A stretch of 64,000 nucleotides of DNA, taken from NCBI RefSeq assembly GCF_016817355.1, contig NZ_JADOTT010000007.1, forward strand, positions 91,736 through 155,735, in the 5' to 3' direction. Each line of letters begins with the position of its first letter. Positions within the stretch are counted from its first letter, which is position 1. Shown here in pieces: positions 9,593 through 19,379 of this stretch. The notes beneath the pieces are model-generated. The model did not search any database, was not told the origin of the DNA, and worked only from the letters and a program-made list of their open reading frames with translations. A program made the translations under genes and the position numbers. Source of the stretch: Maricaulis parjimensis. Lineage in GTDB: Bacteria > Pseudomonadota > Alphaproteobacteria > Caulobacterales > Maricaulaceae.

Positions 9593-12500
9593 TCAGCTCC
9601 AGGTGTCGTCGATGCTCGGCGCCACGAAGACGAGGCTCTCATCGTCAACCAGCGAGCCGTCATACCAGATGCCCGCATGCTGGGGCATATCGGCAGGCTG
9701 GCCCGGCAGGGCATCACCCGCCTGTGACAGAGACACCAGACCCGGTAGATCGGCCCGGTTCCAGGCGATTTGCTCGACAGAAACGGCATCCATCCGCACC
9801 ACGGCATCCAGGACTTCCTGATCGAGATGCGGCAGGGTTCCGTCTTCCTCGGAATGCTTGATCAGCATCAAGGACAGGTCGGTATGGTCATTCTCACTCA
9901 GGGATTCCATGACCGGACGATCAGACTTGGCACCGGCTGCACTCTGGACGGCGTGCGTAACGACATCCTGCGTCAATGGCGACATGACCGGATAATCCGT
10001 GCCGGCCGCGGGCAGTTTGGACAGGTCCAGCGGCTCGCCACTGCTTTGAGGGCCGGCATCCCCGAAGAATTCCGGGAAGGTATCATCGGCGTCGTAGACG
10101 ATGTTCTCGACACCGATGAGTTCGACGGTCCCGTCCGGCGATCCCGCACGGTTATCCGTCACGAAAGTGCTGCCGCCACTCGTGGTGACGGTATAGTCGG
10201 ACGACGCGCCGGAGAAATAGGCCGTGTCGGTGCCTGCACCGCCATCGAACGTGTCCGTACCGCCCGATGCGAAGAAGCGGTCATTGCCCGCATTGCCGGT
10301 CAGCACGTTGTCAGCATCATTGCCGATCAGCGTGTCATTGCCGGAACCGCCGATCGCATTCTCGATGACCGTGCCATTGGCAATGCCCACATTGCCGGTC
10401 AGGCCCAGAACACTGGAAAAGGCCTCTTCGCGCAGATCAATGGTCTGGGTGGCGCTTGTACCGGAATAGTCGAACGTGTCCGTGCCGCCCGCATCAAAGA
10501 TCGTGAAGCTGGTCGCATTCGAGAAGCCGTTCGTGGCGTCATACACGGTCCGTCCGGCATTCGAGTTGAAGCCATAGGTCGTGTCGCCGGAGCGGGTTGT
10601 GGTCGACAGGCCGTACATGTCCCGTGCCGCGATAATGTCCGCCACCTGCAAACCCGCAACGAAGGCGGTGGATGCGCTGATCTCCGTATTCTCATTCTGC
10701 GAGAAGTAGGACATCACCGTCGCCTGCCAGCTATCGTTCAGATAGATGTTGTCGATCCCGTAGTCGGCGGAGCCGTCATAGGGGCCGGCATGGCCCAGGC
10801 CGAGCGCGTGGCCGATTTCGTGGATATAGGTCTGGAAGGAATAGGTATCGAGCGTGGTGCCATAGGTATCCAGCCACTCGGTACCAACATTCACGCTGGC
10901 CGATGTGATGAAACCGCCCGACGTGCCATTCGGGCCCGCGAAAGCGCCTTCCTCATCATCATCAAACGTGATCTGGGCACCGTCGGTCGCCACTTCCTGG
11001 AAGATCAGGCCCGTCACATCGGACCAGACCTGAAGAGCGGCGCGAGCCAGGGTCTGGCCATCCGCCGTCAGGGCCGTGATATTTACGGTGATCGTATCGC
11101 CCGAAGAAGCGTTGAACTGGGCCCCGCCGAAACCGGACCGCAGATAATCGGCGATTTCCTGGTAGGAATAGTTCCGCAGCGGGTCGGTATGCGAGACGTC
11201 CAGCGTGTACTCGCCGGTCCGCTCGTCATCCGAGCCACCATCCCAGCTGTCCACCTCGATATAATAGGTTCCCGTTTCACCCGCCGTGTAGCCAAGACGG
11301 GAATCCCGAACGACGCCGAGATCGATATCGTCATTCTCGGCGATCAGATTGCCCGCCGAGTCATAGAGACGGATATAGGTGTCCTCGACCGGTTCAGACC
11401 CGGTACCCGTCAGGTCGAACTGGTAGCGTTGGCCTTCCACGAGTTCGATGCGGATCCAGTCCTCATCGCCCGGCGTTTCCAGATTGCCGACATAGCTGCC
11501 GCCGGACACCATATGGACTTGCGTTGTGTTGTTGTTCGGCACATCGCCAGCCTCATCGGTGATGTCCGAAACCGTGATCGCCACATCCTGGCTGTTGGAA
11601 TTTGTGCCATCCGAGGCCGTAACGGTGATGTCATAGACATTATTGCCGCCACTGTCCGAAGGGGTTTCGAAATCCGGTGCGGTCAGGAAGCTGACTTCAC
11701 CGGTCTCACTATCCACCGTGAACAGGCCGGCATCCGTACCGGAGATGGAGTAAGTGATGTCATCACCCTCACCATCAATAGCGCTGATGACATAAGCTGA
11801 TGTCTGATTTTCGGAAACATTACCGGTCGGGGCCGACTGGAAGGTTGGCGCACCCGTCTCCGCTTGGTCCGTGACCGTCAGAGCGACATTGATGTCCGTG
11901 GTCTGACTGCCATCACTGGCCCGAATCACGATGTCATAAATATTGTCAGAATTCGCATCGGCCGGATTTTCAAAATCTGGCAAAGCCGCAAAACGAACTT
12001 CACCCGTTGCCGCGTCGATTGTGAAGTCAGAGGCGTCGGAACCGCCCACAATAGAGTAAGTCAAAGTGTCATTATCGCCGTCGGTTGCAACAGCGGTGTA
12101 AGCCACTCCCGTCGTGTTTTCAGCGACATTGACCGTCATGTCAGATGTGAAGGCGGGGGCAAACTCATTCACATTGGTGACAGTGATGATCACCGGAGTA
12201 GAAATATTGCTGGTACCGTCAGTCACGGTGACAGACACGAAGTACTCGTTGTCGCTGTCGGAATCAGACGGATTCTCAAAATCCGGCGGTGTGACGAAGC
12301 TGAGCTGTCCAGTATTCGCATCGATCGTGAAAAGCGCGCTGTCGAGCGAACTGTTGATCGACCAGGTCAGACTGTCGTTTTCCGGGTCCGTGGCCGTCAA
12401 ATTTGCAGCAACGGTGGAATTCTCAGCGACTGAAAATGTCGTGTTGGATGTCAGGACCGGCGCATCATTCCGGTCCGTGACCGTGATGAGGACGGTTTGT

Positions 12501-13816
12501 TGATCGGTCAGCTCACCATCACTGCCTTGGATGATCACTTCATAGACATTGTCGCTATTAGCGTCGCCCGGGCTTTCGAAGTCCGGCGTATCGATGAAAA
12601 CCAACCGGTCACTGAAGTTGTCATACGCAAACAAACTGGCATCAGCACCACCAATAATGGTGTAGGTGATCTCGGTTCCATCGCCATCGGTTTCCGGCGG
12701 ATCGAAACTGTCGACCCAGTCCGTTCCTTCCTGATGGTCGATCGAAATCTGGGCCGGTCCCATTTCCGGCGCGAACTCATTGAGCTCGGTCACGGTGATT
12801 GAAACGCTTTGACTGGTCGAGTTCGTACCATCGCTGGCCGTGACTGTGATGTCGTAGACATTGTCGGAATTGGCGTCAGTTGGGGCATCAAAATCCGGCG
12901 TTGCCGCAAAACTGACTTCGCCCGTGTTCGCGTCGATTGTGAACTGGGCAGCATCATCGCCTGACAGGCTGTAAGTCAGCGGATCGCCTTCCGGGTCGGT
13001 CGCCGTCACGGTGTAGACAACACCGGTCGCTCCCTCTTCCTGTGATGCAGTCGTTCCGGACGTGAGTGCCGGCGCTTCGTTCACATCGTCGACGGTGATG
13101 GTGACGGTCTGGTCAACCGACGTCGTCCCGTCAGAAACCCGGATGGTGACTTCATAGGCATTGTCGGAATTGGCGTCCGCTGGATTCTCGAAATCAGGCG
13201 TCGTGTTGAAGGTCACCGCGCCCGTCGAGCTGTTGATCGAGAAGGCCGACTGATCAGCGCCTCCAACAATGGAATAACTCAGCGTGTTATTGTCCGCGTC
13301 TGTGGCCGTCGCCGTGTAGACGGTGCCCGCCGTGTTTTCATCCACACTAGCCGTCGTTGCCGAGGTAAATACCGGGGCACTATTCGGCGTCGGGGTTGGG
13401 GTCGGCGTGGAGCCGCCGCCACCGCCACCGGCAGCCGCGCCCAGCAGACCCAGAGCTCCCAGGCCTCCGAGCATCGCACCGCCGCCGGCGCCACCGGCAG
13501 CGCCTGCGATCGCAAAGTCGGCACCGGCGAGGGCGCTGTCGGCGATATAGACATAGCCATCCACGATCGCGACATCGCTCGCCGCGAAGTCAATCACACG
13601 CCCATCGCTCAGCGTGACCCGCGCGCCGCCATCTGCGAGGCGTTCAACACTGGACACATTCGGCTGATCATTGGCCGCACTATAGCCGTCCGGGATGCCA
13701 CCGCCCTGGGCCTGAGCCTGGCCGGCCATAAAGGCCATGCCGCCCAGCGCCATGGCGCCCCCGAGCAGGGCTGTGCTGGAGGCATTACGCCGATCCGTTT
13801 TCTTCTGGATGGTCAT
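9593..13816 (-). CDS. Giant cadherin-repeat / PPC / serralysin-like RTX metalloprotease, probable type I secretion cargo
   Basis: Encodes 1407 residues from an ATG with AAGGGG six bases upstream. Order of parts: a Sec-like N-terminus (charged start, hydrophobic stretch, AQAQ near residue 36); a Gly/Ala-rich hydrophobic stretch ending in Gly6 and a TPTPTPTP linker (~105-145); six cadherin-like repeats of ~100 residues (~145-755), each with an SVDEN-like start and an ITVTDxNE-like end; a PPC domain (~760-875); an M10B serralysin catalytic domain with the zinc site HEIGHALGLGH (999-1009) and Met-turn VMSYF (Met ~1035); RTX nonapeptides GGSGNDTLIGND and GNAGND (~1157-1195); and a ~140-residue C-terminal tail. 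RTX repeats and the type I exporter genes just upstream on the same strand argue for export by that machine. Calcium-stiffened repeats suggest a surface-anchored or secreted adhesin-protease; substrate unknown. Confidence 0.9.
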   Translation of the reverse strand: MTIQKKTDRRNASSTALLGGAMALGGMAFMAGQAQAQGGGIPDGYSAANDQPNVSSVERLADGGARVTLSDGRVIDFAASDVAIVDGYVYIADSALAGADFAIAGAAGGAGGGAMLGGLGALGLLGAAAGGGGGGSTPTPTPTPNSAPVFTSATTASVDENTAGTVYTATATDADNNTLSYSIVGGADQSAFSINSSTGAVTFNTTPDFENPADANSDNAYEVTIRVSDGTTSVDQTVTITVDDVNEAPALTSGTTASQEEGATGVVYTVTATDPEGDPLTYSLSGDDAAQFTIDANTGEVSFAATPDFDAPTDANSDNVYDITVTASDGTNSTSQSVSITVTELNEFAPEMGPAQISIDHQEGTDWVDSFDPPETDGDGTEITYTIIGGADASLFAYDNFSDRLVFIDTPDFESPGDANSDNVYEVIIQGSDGELTDQQTVLITVTDRNDAPVLTSNTTFSVAENSTVAANLTATDPENDSLTWSINSSLDSALFTIDANTGQLSFVTPPDFENPSDSDSDNEYFVSVTVTDGTSNISTPVIITVTNVNEFAPAFTSDMTVNVAENTTGVAYTAVATDGDNDTLTYSIVGGSDASDFTIDAATGEVRFAALPDFENPADANSDNIYDIVIRASDGSQTTDINVALTVTDQAETGAPTFQSAPTGNVSENQTSAYVISAIDGEGDDITYSISGTDAGLFTVDSETGEVSFLTAPDFETPSDSGGNNVYDITVTASDGTNSNSQDVAITVSDITDEAGDVPNNNTTQVHMVSGGSYVGNLETPGDEDWIRIELVEGQRYQFDLTGTGSEPVEDTYIRLYDSAGNLIAENDDIDLGVVRDSRLGYTAGETGTYYIEVDSWDGGSDDERTGEYTLDVSHTDPLRNYSYQEIADYLRSGFGGAQFNASSGDTITVNITALTADGQTLARAALQVWSDVTGLIFQEVATDGAQITFDDDEEGAFAGPNGTSGGFITSASVNVGTEWLDTYGTTLDTYSFQTYIHEIGHALGLGHAGPYDGSADYGIDNIYLNDSWQATVMSYFSQNENTEISASTAFVAGLQVADIIAARDMYGLSTTTRSGDTTYGFNSNAGRTVYDATNGFSNATSFTIFDAGGTDTFDYSGTSATQTIDLREEAFSSVLGLTGNVGIANGTVIENAIGGSGNDTLIGNDADNVLTGNAGNDRFFASGGTDTFDGGAGTDTAYFSGASSDYTVTTSGGSTFVTDNRAGSPDGTVELIGVENIVYDADDTFPEFFGDAGPQSSGEPLDLSKLPAAGTDYPVMSPLTQDVVTHAVQSAAGAKSDRPVMESLSENDHTDLSLMLIKHSEEDGTLPHLDQEVLDAVVRMDAVSVEQIAWNRADLPGLVSLSQAGDALPGQPADMPQHAGIWYDGSLVDDESLVFVAPSIDDTWS

Positions 13817-13945
13817 GTCGATCCCCTTCTGCGGTGGTGCGCCGGTGTACTCACGTCCGGCGCGGCGCAAGCCTTGTCCCGGCCTGCTTGTTGATCCGTG
13901 CGGCCGTCTCCTTTGCCGCGGTCAGTCTCGTCTGCCGGCTGCGGA

Positions 13946-15244
13946 TCAGTCCGCAGTGGCAGAAGTCGGCATGCGCCCGGTCAGGCGCAGCAATTCCAGT
14001 TTCTGTCGCAGCCAGTCAAAACGGGCCGAGATCACATCGATCTGAGCACGTTCATAGGCCAGCCGGGCGTCGACCAGATCCGGCAGGGTCCCCAACCCGT
14101 ACTGGAACTCTCCGGTGATCGCCTCGAAATATTCCGCCTGGCTGTCGGCAACAATCTCCCGCCGAACCAGTTGCGCTTCCAGTGAAATAGCGCGACGGAA
14201 CGCGATTTCCGCTTCCTCGCGCGTTTCACGCTGAAGCGTTCGCAAAGCACTTTGCTCAAAAGCCAGCTGAGCGGCGGCCTGGTCGCGCTCGGCCGACAGG
14301 GCCCGACCGCTGTAGAGCGGTACGGAAACATCCACGCCCAGACGATCCCGGCCCTCCCAGTCTTCACGCTGGTCATCATAGACATAGGAAGCGATCCCCA
14401 CCGCCTCGATCACCGGCAGCCGGTTGCGTCGGGCCCGGTCCAGACGGGCCTCCAGCGCGCGGATGGCACTGGTGCGGGCGCTGATAAGCGGGTTGTCGGA
14501 CAGAGCCGACTGAACTAGGGCGTCCAGCGTCTCCAGCCCGGTCAGCCGCGATGACAGGTCATTGGCGGCCCCTTCATGCCCACAGAGCTCTCCGACCGGT
14601 TCGCCGGCATATTCCCGGATTCGCGTGGCGGCCTGGTCGGCCAGGAACTCAAGCTCCAGAGCGTCGGCCTCGGCATTCGCCAATTGCGCCTCGATCTGGG
14701 CGCGGTCGGCCCGGGTCGCCCCACCCTGGGTGAGGAGAGCCGCCACCGCATCCCGTTGCCGGGCAAAGTAATCGCGGCGCTCCGACACGACATCGATCAC
14801 GGCCAGGGTTTCGAGCCGGGTGAGATAGGCATCGGCCAGCATTTGCGCGGAAGCGGCCTGCTGCGCGGAAATCTCGTGACCACGCTGTTCAACCTGGTTC
14901 TGTGCGGCGGCAATTGCCAGCCGGGCATCCCCGAAATCATACAGTCGCTGGGACACCTGCAAGCCGAGCTGGTTCTCGATCTGGCTGGTCGTCAGACCGG
15001 TATCGCCGACACTGCTGCGGCCGAAAGTAGAGACCTGGGGCCGGCGCAGGGAGCGGGCCGCAACGGCCTCCGCCTCGGCTTCCGCCAGCCGGGCCTGTGC
15101 CCCCGCCACTTCCGGCGCCCGCGCGGCGGCGAGACCCATGGCATCATCCAGTGCCAGGCAATGCGGTCCCGACTGAGCCAGGACTTCACTGCCGGCCACG
15201 CCCAGGGTCAGGGCCACACATGCGGCCGGGAGGGTTTTCAACAT
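13946..15244 (-). CDS. TolC-family outer-membrane channel of type I secretion
   Basis: Encodes 432 residues: a signal peptide (LKTLPAACVALTLGVAGSEVLA), then two repeats of the long-helix/strand architecture of TolC-like efflux channels. Helical heptads such as RAPEVAGAQARLAEAEAEAV and LEARLDRARRNRLPVIEAVG start each half, and DFGDARLAIAAAQNQVE and VPLYSGRALSAERDQAAAQL form the beta-strand and helix turns. The second of two nearby ATGs (15244) is preferred because the AGGGG site lies six bases before it. It sits 9 bp after the HlyD-like gene and 129 bp before the protease, completing the tripartite exporter. Confidence 0.92.
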   Translation of the reverse strand: MLKTLPAACVALTLGVAGSEVLAQSGPHCLALDDAMGLAAARAPEVAGAQARLAEAEAEAVAARSLRRPQVSTFGRSSVGDTGLTTSQIENQLGLQVSQRLYDFGDARLAIAAAQNQVEQRGHEISAQQAASAQMLADAYLTRLETLAVIDVVSERRDYFARQRDAVAALLTQGGATRADRAQIEAQLANAEADALELEFLADQAATRIREYAGEPVGELCGHEGAANDLSSRLTGLETLDALVQSALSDNPLISARTSAIRALEARLDRARRNRLPVIEAVGIASYVYDDQREDWEGRDRLGVDVSVPLYSGRALSAERDQAAAQLAFEQSALRTLQRETREEAEIAFRRAISLEAQLVRREIVADSQAEYFEAITGEFQYGLGTLPDLVDARLAYERAQIDVISARFDWLRQKLELLRLTGRMPTSATAD

Positions 15245-15253
15245 CACCATCCC

Positions 15254-16576
15254 CTACCCCGTCCGTGCGCCACGGAAGAGGGACTCACTGATCGGCTCGA
15301 ACAGGTAATCCAGCGTCGTCCGGCTTGTGCCGGAGAAAATGAAGACCTCGACCGGCATGCCCGGGATAACGTCGAGATCGCCCAGGCGTTCAGCCTGCTC
15401 TGCCGGGATCAGAACCCGGACCTCATAATAGGAAGCGCCGGTCACGGGATCCGTCTTGAGATCGGCCGAGACCGAAACCACCTCACCATCCAGCCGCGGC
15501 GTCATCCAGCTCTTGTAAGCTGTCAGACGCGTTCGCACGGCCTGGCCTTCATATACGGCGGCCCGATCCGCCGGCTGGATACGGACCGAAGCGGTCATCT
15601 GGCCCGCATCGGGGACGATTTCCAGAATGGCTTCCCCGGGACGGACCACCCCGCCTCGCGTGGTGAAATTGAGGTTGAGCACTTCACCCGATTGCGGGGC
15701 ATGAATCACGGACCGGTTGAGCACATCCTGGGCTGCGCCCAGCCGTTCTTCAGCCTGGCCGAGCCGGGTACGGACATCCAGCTGATCCGCCGACAGGGCA
15801 CGCAGGAACGCCGCCCGGGTCTGGTCGATCTGCCCGTCGAGATCCTGTTCCAGCGTGGCCGCATCCTGGGCTTCGGTGCGCAGGCGCCCGATATCGGCTT
15901 CCAGCGCCGCAACATCGCGCTCCAGAGCCCGCAATTCGTCGAGGCGCGCCATCTGTCGCTGATAGCGTTCATTGAGCAGGGCCAGCTGGTCCTGGGCTGC
16001 ATCCAGGGCGCGGCCGGTCACACTGATCTGTTGGGCCCGCAGGGCCTGGGATGACCGCGCACCATCCCGGCGTGCGGTGAGCACGGCGATATCGGCCTGG
16101 AAGGCTTGACGCTGTTGTTCAAACAGATCGCGCTGGCGGGTGATGACCTCACCACGCTCTTCATCGGTCAGATCAAAAACATCCAGAACTGAAAAGTCGG
16201 GCTGATCCGCGCCGCTGCGCAAGGCATCTAGCCTCTGGATGGAAGCGGTCAGCGCCGCGATTTCAAATAGCACTTCGTTGCGCGCGGCCTGCGATGCGGT
16301 TTCCTGCAGCGTCAGGAGCGCCTGGCCGGCTTCGACATGATCCCCGTCGCGGACCAGCAATTCCTCGATGATCCCGCCTTCCAGGTGCTGCACGACCTGG
16401 CGATGATTTTCGACGACGATCTGACCGGCCGCCGGGACGCCTTCTGCCAAAGGCGCCAAGCCGGCCCAGGCCAGGAACCCGCCCAGACCCAGCAGGCAGA
16501 CCAGCGCTGCGCCCCGAACGGTTTTGTCGTTCAGCGGGTTGGCCGGCACATTATTGAGTGAGAGGTCGGCACTCAT
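15254..16576 (-). CDS. HlyD/PrtE-type periplasmic adaptor of type I secretion
   Basis: Encodes 440 residues: a short cytoplasmic N-terminus, one membrane segment (GAALVCLLGLGGFLAWAG, ~22-40), a lipoyl half-motif (GQIVVENHRQVVQHLEGGII and LLVRDGDHVEAGQ), a long coiled coil (~90-280, many Arg-Leu-Glu heptads), the returning lipoyl half (VIHAPQSGEVLNL) and a beta-barrel end typical of PrtE/HlyD (DVIPGMPVEVFIFSGTSRT). It links the inner-membrane ABC transporter to the TolC channel. Its ATG overlaps the upstream transporter stop by 4 nt, implying coupled translation. Confidence 0.94.
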   Translation of the reverse strand: MSADLSLNNVPANPLNDKTVRGAALVCLLGLGGFLAWAGLAPLAEGVPAAGQIVVENHRQVVQHLEGGIIEELLVRDGDHVEAGQALLTLQETASQAARNEVLFEIAALTASIQRLDALRSGADQPDFSVLDVFDLTDEERGEVITRQRDLFEQQRQAFQADIAVLTARRDGARSSQALRAQQISVTGRALDAAQDQLALLNERYQRQMARLDELRALERDVAALEADIGRLRTEAQDAATLEQDLDGQIDQTRAAFLRALSADQLDVRTRLGQAEERLGAAQDVLNRSVIHAPQSGEVLNLNFTTRGGVVRPGEAILEIVPDAGQMTASVRIQPADRAAVYEGQAVRTRLTAYKSWMTPRLDGEVVSVSADLKTDPVTGASYYEVRVLIPAEQAERLGDLDVIPGMPVEVFIFSGTSRTTLDYLFEPISESLFRGARTG

Positions 16577-18267
16577 GCGGCCGGGCCTTTCCCCGGTGCC
16601 GTTGCCAGGCCGGGCCCGGTGGCCAGTTTGATGAATTGTTCCGATGGGGCCGCCATGACTTCGCCATTGCGGACCAGAAGTACGGATTGCGCCTTCTCGA
16701 TCAGGCGGCGGTCATGCGTGGCGGCGAGAACGATACAGTCGCCTTCCACCGCCTGGACGAGGGTCGACACAAGCCGGGGCGCGGCGGCGGAATCGAGATT
16801 GGCGGTCGGTTCATCCAGCAAAAGCAGGACCGGGTCGCCATACAGCGCCCGCGCCAAACCAATCAGCTGACGCTGACCGGCTGACAGGTGGACCCCGCCA
16901 GGACCCACCCGCGTGTCATAGCCATCCGGCAGGGTCAGGATGACATCATGCGCCCCTGCCCGCTTGGCAGCCTCAACCACACGGTCCGCATCGGCGGCGT
17001 CCAGTCGGGCAATATTTTCGGCGACGCTGGCCGGCAGGAGTTCAATATCCTGCGGCACATAGCCGACATAGCGGCCGCGATCAGCGGCAGCCCATTCATG
17101 CAGATTGCGTCCGCCCAGACTGACCTGACCGGCTCCGGGCAGCCAGGCGCCGGACAGGGTCTGCAGGAGGGTCGTCTTTCCGGCCCCATTGCCCCCGGCA
17201 ATAGCCACCATCTGACCGCCCTTCACCGACCAGGAGAACGGCCGGATGAGCGGGTGATCGGACCCCGGAACCGCAACGGAAAGCCGGTCCAGAACCAGAT
17301 CCGCGGCAGGCTTCGGCATGGGCGTGTAGCGCGGTTCCGCCTCTGTGGTGGAAAGGTCATTGCGCAGCTGAACCCAGGCCGACCAGGCCTGCACGGAATT
17401 GCGCCAGCCACCAACGATCTGGTCGATCGGGCCCAGAGTGCGGGCCAGGATGATTGAGGCCGCAACGATGGAGCCGGGCGAAATTTCCTGGGCCAGGGCC
17501 AGGGCCGCGCCGCCGCCCAGAACACAGATCTGCAGGATCTGGCGGGTCGAGCGCGAAATCGCGGAGAACTTGCCGTCGGACCGGGCCGCATCCATGGACA
17601 GGTCCTGACCGATTTTCTGCTGCGCCTGCCAGCGCCGGAAAGCGGCCGGTATCAGTCCCATGGCCACCATGGCCGAACGCTGACGTTCCAGACCCCCTGC
17701 AAAATCAGTGGCCTGACGCAGGGCGGACTGGGAAATCTTGGAGGGTTCGCGTGTTGTCAGTTCAGCCGCAAACGCGACCGCAAACACAAGAGCGCCACCG
17801 ATCAAGCCGAGAAATCCGATGACCGGGTGCACGAGGAAGAGCACGACCAGGAAAATCGGTGTGAAGGGCAGGTCGATGAAGGGCAGGACCGCGCCATTCT
17901 GCAAGGTGGAGCGGATCCGGGCAATGGCGCCCATGTCACGGCTGAGCGAGGCCTGACCCAGCTGGTCCTGTTCGAAACGGGTGAAGACGCGGCGGGCGAG
18001 CAGGGCTTCCAGGGCATCGCCGGCGAGGGCACAGACACGGCGGCGGCCGGCTTCCGCGGCGCCATAGACGCCGAGCAGGAAAACCGCGAGCAGTGTAAGC
18101 CAGATCAGCGTGTCCCGGGAGCCGGAAGACAGAACGCGGTCATACACTTGCAGCATGTAGAGCGGCGCGACCAGCAGGAGAAGATTGGACGCAAGCGTAA
18201 AACCGGCCAAGACCATGAGGAAGGGTCTCAGCTGGCGTTTCACCTGCAGGGTCAAAGGTGTCTGCAT
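16573..18267 (-). CDS. PrtD-type ABC transporter (permease-ATPase) of type I secretion
   Basis: Encodes 564 residues. The N-terminal half holds the six-helix transmembrane domain (segments such as FLMVLAGFTLASNLLLLVAP and IFLVVLFLVHPVIGFLGLI); the C-terminal half is an ATPase with Walker A GGNGAGKTT, signature LSAGQ, Walker B LLLLDEP and switch His in ATHD. No C39 peptidase domain is present, matching the PrtD class that exports metalloproteases and lipases with C-terminal signals. The ATG at 18267 is chosen because GGAG lies just upstream; an ATG eight codons earlier has no site. First gene of the exporter operon; the 143 bp upstream separate it from kdsD. Confidence 0.94.
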   Translation of the reverse strand: MQTPLTLQVKRQLRPFLMVLAGFTLASNLLLLVAPLYMLQVYDRVLSSGSRDTLIWLTLLAVFLLGVYGAAEAGRRRVCALAGDALEALLARRVFTRFEQDQLGQASLSRDMGAIARIRSTLQNGAVLPFIDLPFTPIFLVVLFLVHPVIGFLGLIGGALVFAVAFAAELTTREPSKISQSALRQATDFAGGLERQRSAMVAMGLIPAAFRRWQAQQKIGQDLSMDAARSDGKFSAISRSTRQILQICVLGGGAALALAQEISPGSIVAASIILARTLGPIDQIVGGWRNSVQAWSAWVQLRNDLSTTEAEPRYTPMPKPAADLVLDRLSVAVPGSDHPLIRPFSWSVKGGQMVAIAGGNGAGKTTLLQTLSGAWLPGAGQVSLGGRNLHEWAAADRGRYVGYVPQDIELLPASVAENIARLDAADADRVVEAAKRAGAHDVILTLPDGYDTRVGPGGVHLSAGQRQLIGLARALYGDPVLLLLDEPTANLDSAAAPRLVSTLVQAVEGDCIVLAATHDRRLIEKAQSVLLVRNGEVMAAPSEQFIKLATGPGLATAPGKGPAA

Positions 18268-18410
18268 ACTCACTCCAGGTTGCCAAACCAAACCACAGGC
18301 AACCCAATCAGGGTCCGATCAAGACCGCGTGCGGGATCAAATCACAAGCGGAAGCGAACCATAACCGGATGAGAATGGGATCACCAGACTCGTTTCCGGC
18401 CACTACCAGA

Positions 18411-19379
18411 TCAACTCAAGCCGACGCGCAGCAGGTCATGAAGGTGCAGGATGCCGACGGGGCGATTGCCATCATCAACGATGAAAAGCTGGCTTATTTT
18501 AATGTCACCGGCCGTCATTTGGCGCAGCGCATCGGCGGCGAGCATTTCAGCCCGGCCGGTACGCGGATTGCGGGTCATGATTTCATGCGCCGGACGGTTC
18601 ACCAGATCGGCCCCCATGTGACGGCGCAAATCCCCGTCCGTGATGATGCCGGCGAGACGGCCATCGCTTTCCAGTAGACCGATACAGCCGAAACTCTTCG
18701 AGCTCATCTCGATGAGGACATCACTCATCGCGGCATCCTGGCTGATCACCGGAACGGCATCACCGGCATGCATGATATCCCCGACCGAAGCGAGCGCGGC
18801 ACCGAGGGCGCCACCGGGGTGGAAGGTCTTGAAGTCGGACGCCGTGAAACCGCGGGACTCCAGCAGGGCGACAGCGACGGCATCGCCGAGCGCCATCATC
18901 AAAGTGGTCGACGTTGTCGGTGCCCGGGTCTCGCCGCAGGCTTCCGGCGCATCGGGAATGGCGAGGAGATAGTCGCCGGCCCGCGCCAGCGTGCTGTCCG
19001 GCTTGGCGGTCATCGCAATCAGCGGAACGCCGAAACGGCGGCAATAGGCGATCAAATCGCCCAATTCCTTCGTCTCCCCGGACTTGGACAGGGCGAGCAC
19101 GGCATCGCCCTCCCCGATCATGCCGAGATCACCATGACTGGCCTCGGTCGGGTGGACGTAATAGGCCGGCGTGCCGGTGGAGGCGAGAGTCGCGGCAATC
19201 TTGCGCGCCACATGGCCTGACTTGCCCACGCCAGCGCAGATGACGCGACCGGTCAGCTCGCGCAGCCGGTTGACGGTCTCGCTGAATGCCTCACCGATCG
19301 AGGCATGCAGGGCCTCCAAACCCTCGACTTCCGTCGCGATCACATGGCGTGCGGAGCGGGCAGGATCGAAATCGGGCAT
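18411..19379 (-). CDS. kdsD: Arabinose-5-phosphate isomerase (Kdo synthesis)
   Basis: Encodes 322 residues: a SIS sugar-isomerase domain (~35-175; VGKSGHVARKIAATLASTG, PTEASHGDLGM, LSKSGETKE) followed by two CBS domains (~200-320), the classic KdsD/KpsF layout. It converts ribulose-5-phosphate to arabinose-5-phosphate, the first step to Kdo of the lipopolysaccharide core. The start at 19379 (MPDFDPARSA) has GAGG eight bases upstream; the frame stays open to 19676 but with no ribosome site or homologous sequence. The neighbouring sugar-nucleotide genes fit an envelope role. Confidence 0.93.
   Translation of the reverse strand: MPDFDPARSARHVIATEVEGLEALHASIGEAFSETVNRLRELTGRVICAGVGKSGHVARKIAATLASTGTPAYYVHPTEASHGDLGMIGEGDAVLALSKSGETKELGDLIAYCRRFGVPLIAMTAKPDSTLARAGDYLLAIPDAPEACGETRAPTTSTTLMMALGDAVAVALLESRGFTASDFKTFHPGGALGAALASVGDIMHAGDAVPVISQDAAMSDVLIEMSSKSFGCIGLLESDGRLAGIITDGDLRRHMGADLVNRPAHEIMTRNPRTGRAEMLAADALRQMTAGDIKISQLFIVDDGNRPVGILHLHDLLRVGLS

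Noticed and set aside
9770-11800. Long open frame opposite the cadherin-serralysin protease
   Set aside because: Antisense shadow of a repeated, GC-biased gene; no start signal or homology.
14576-16054. 492-codon open frame opposite the TolC/HlyD genes
   Set aside because: It spans two well-recognised genes and their junction on the opposite strand and has no domain of its own.
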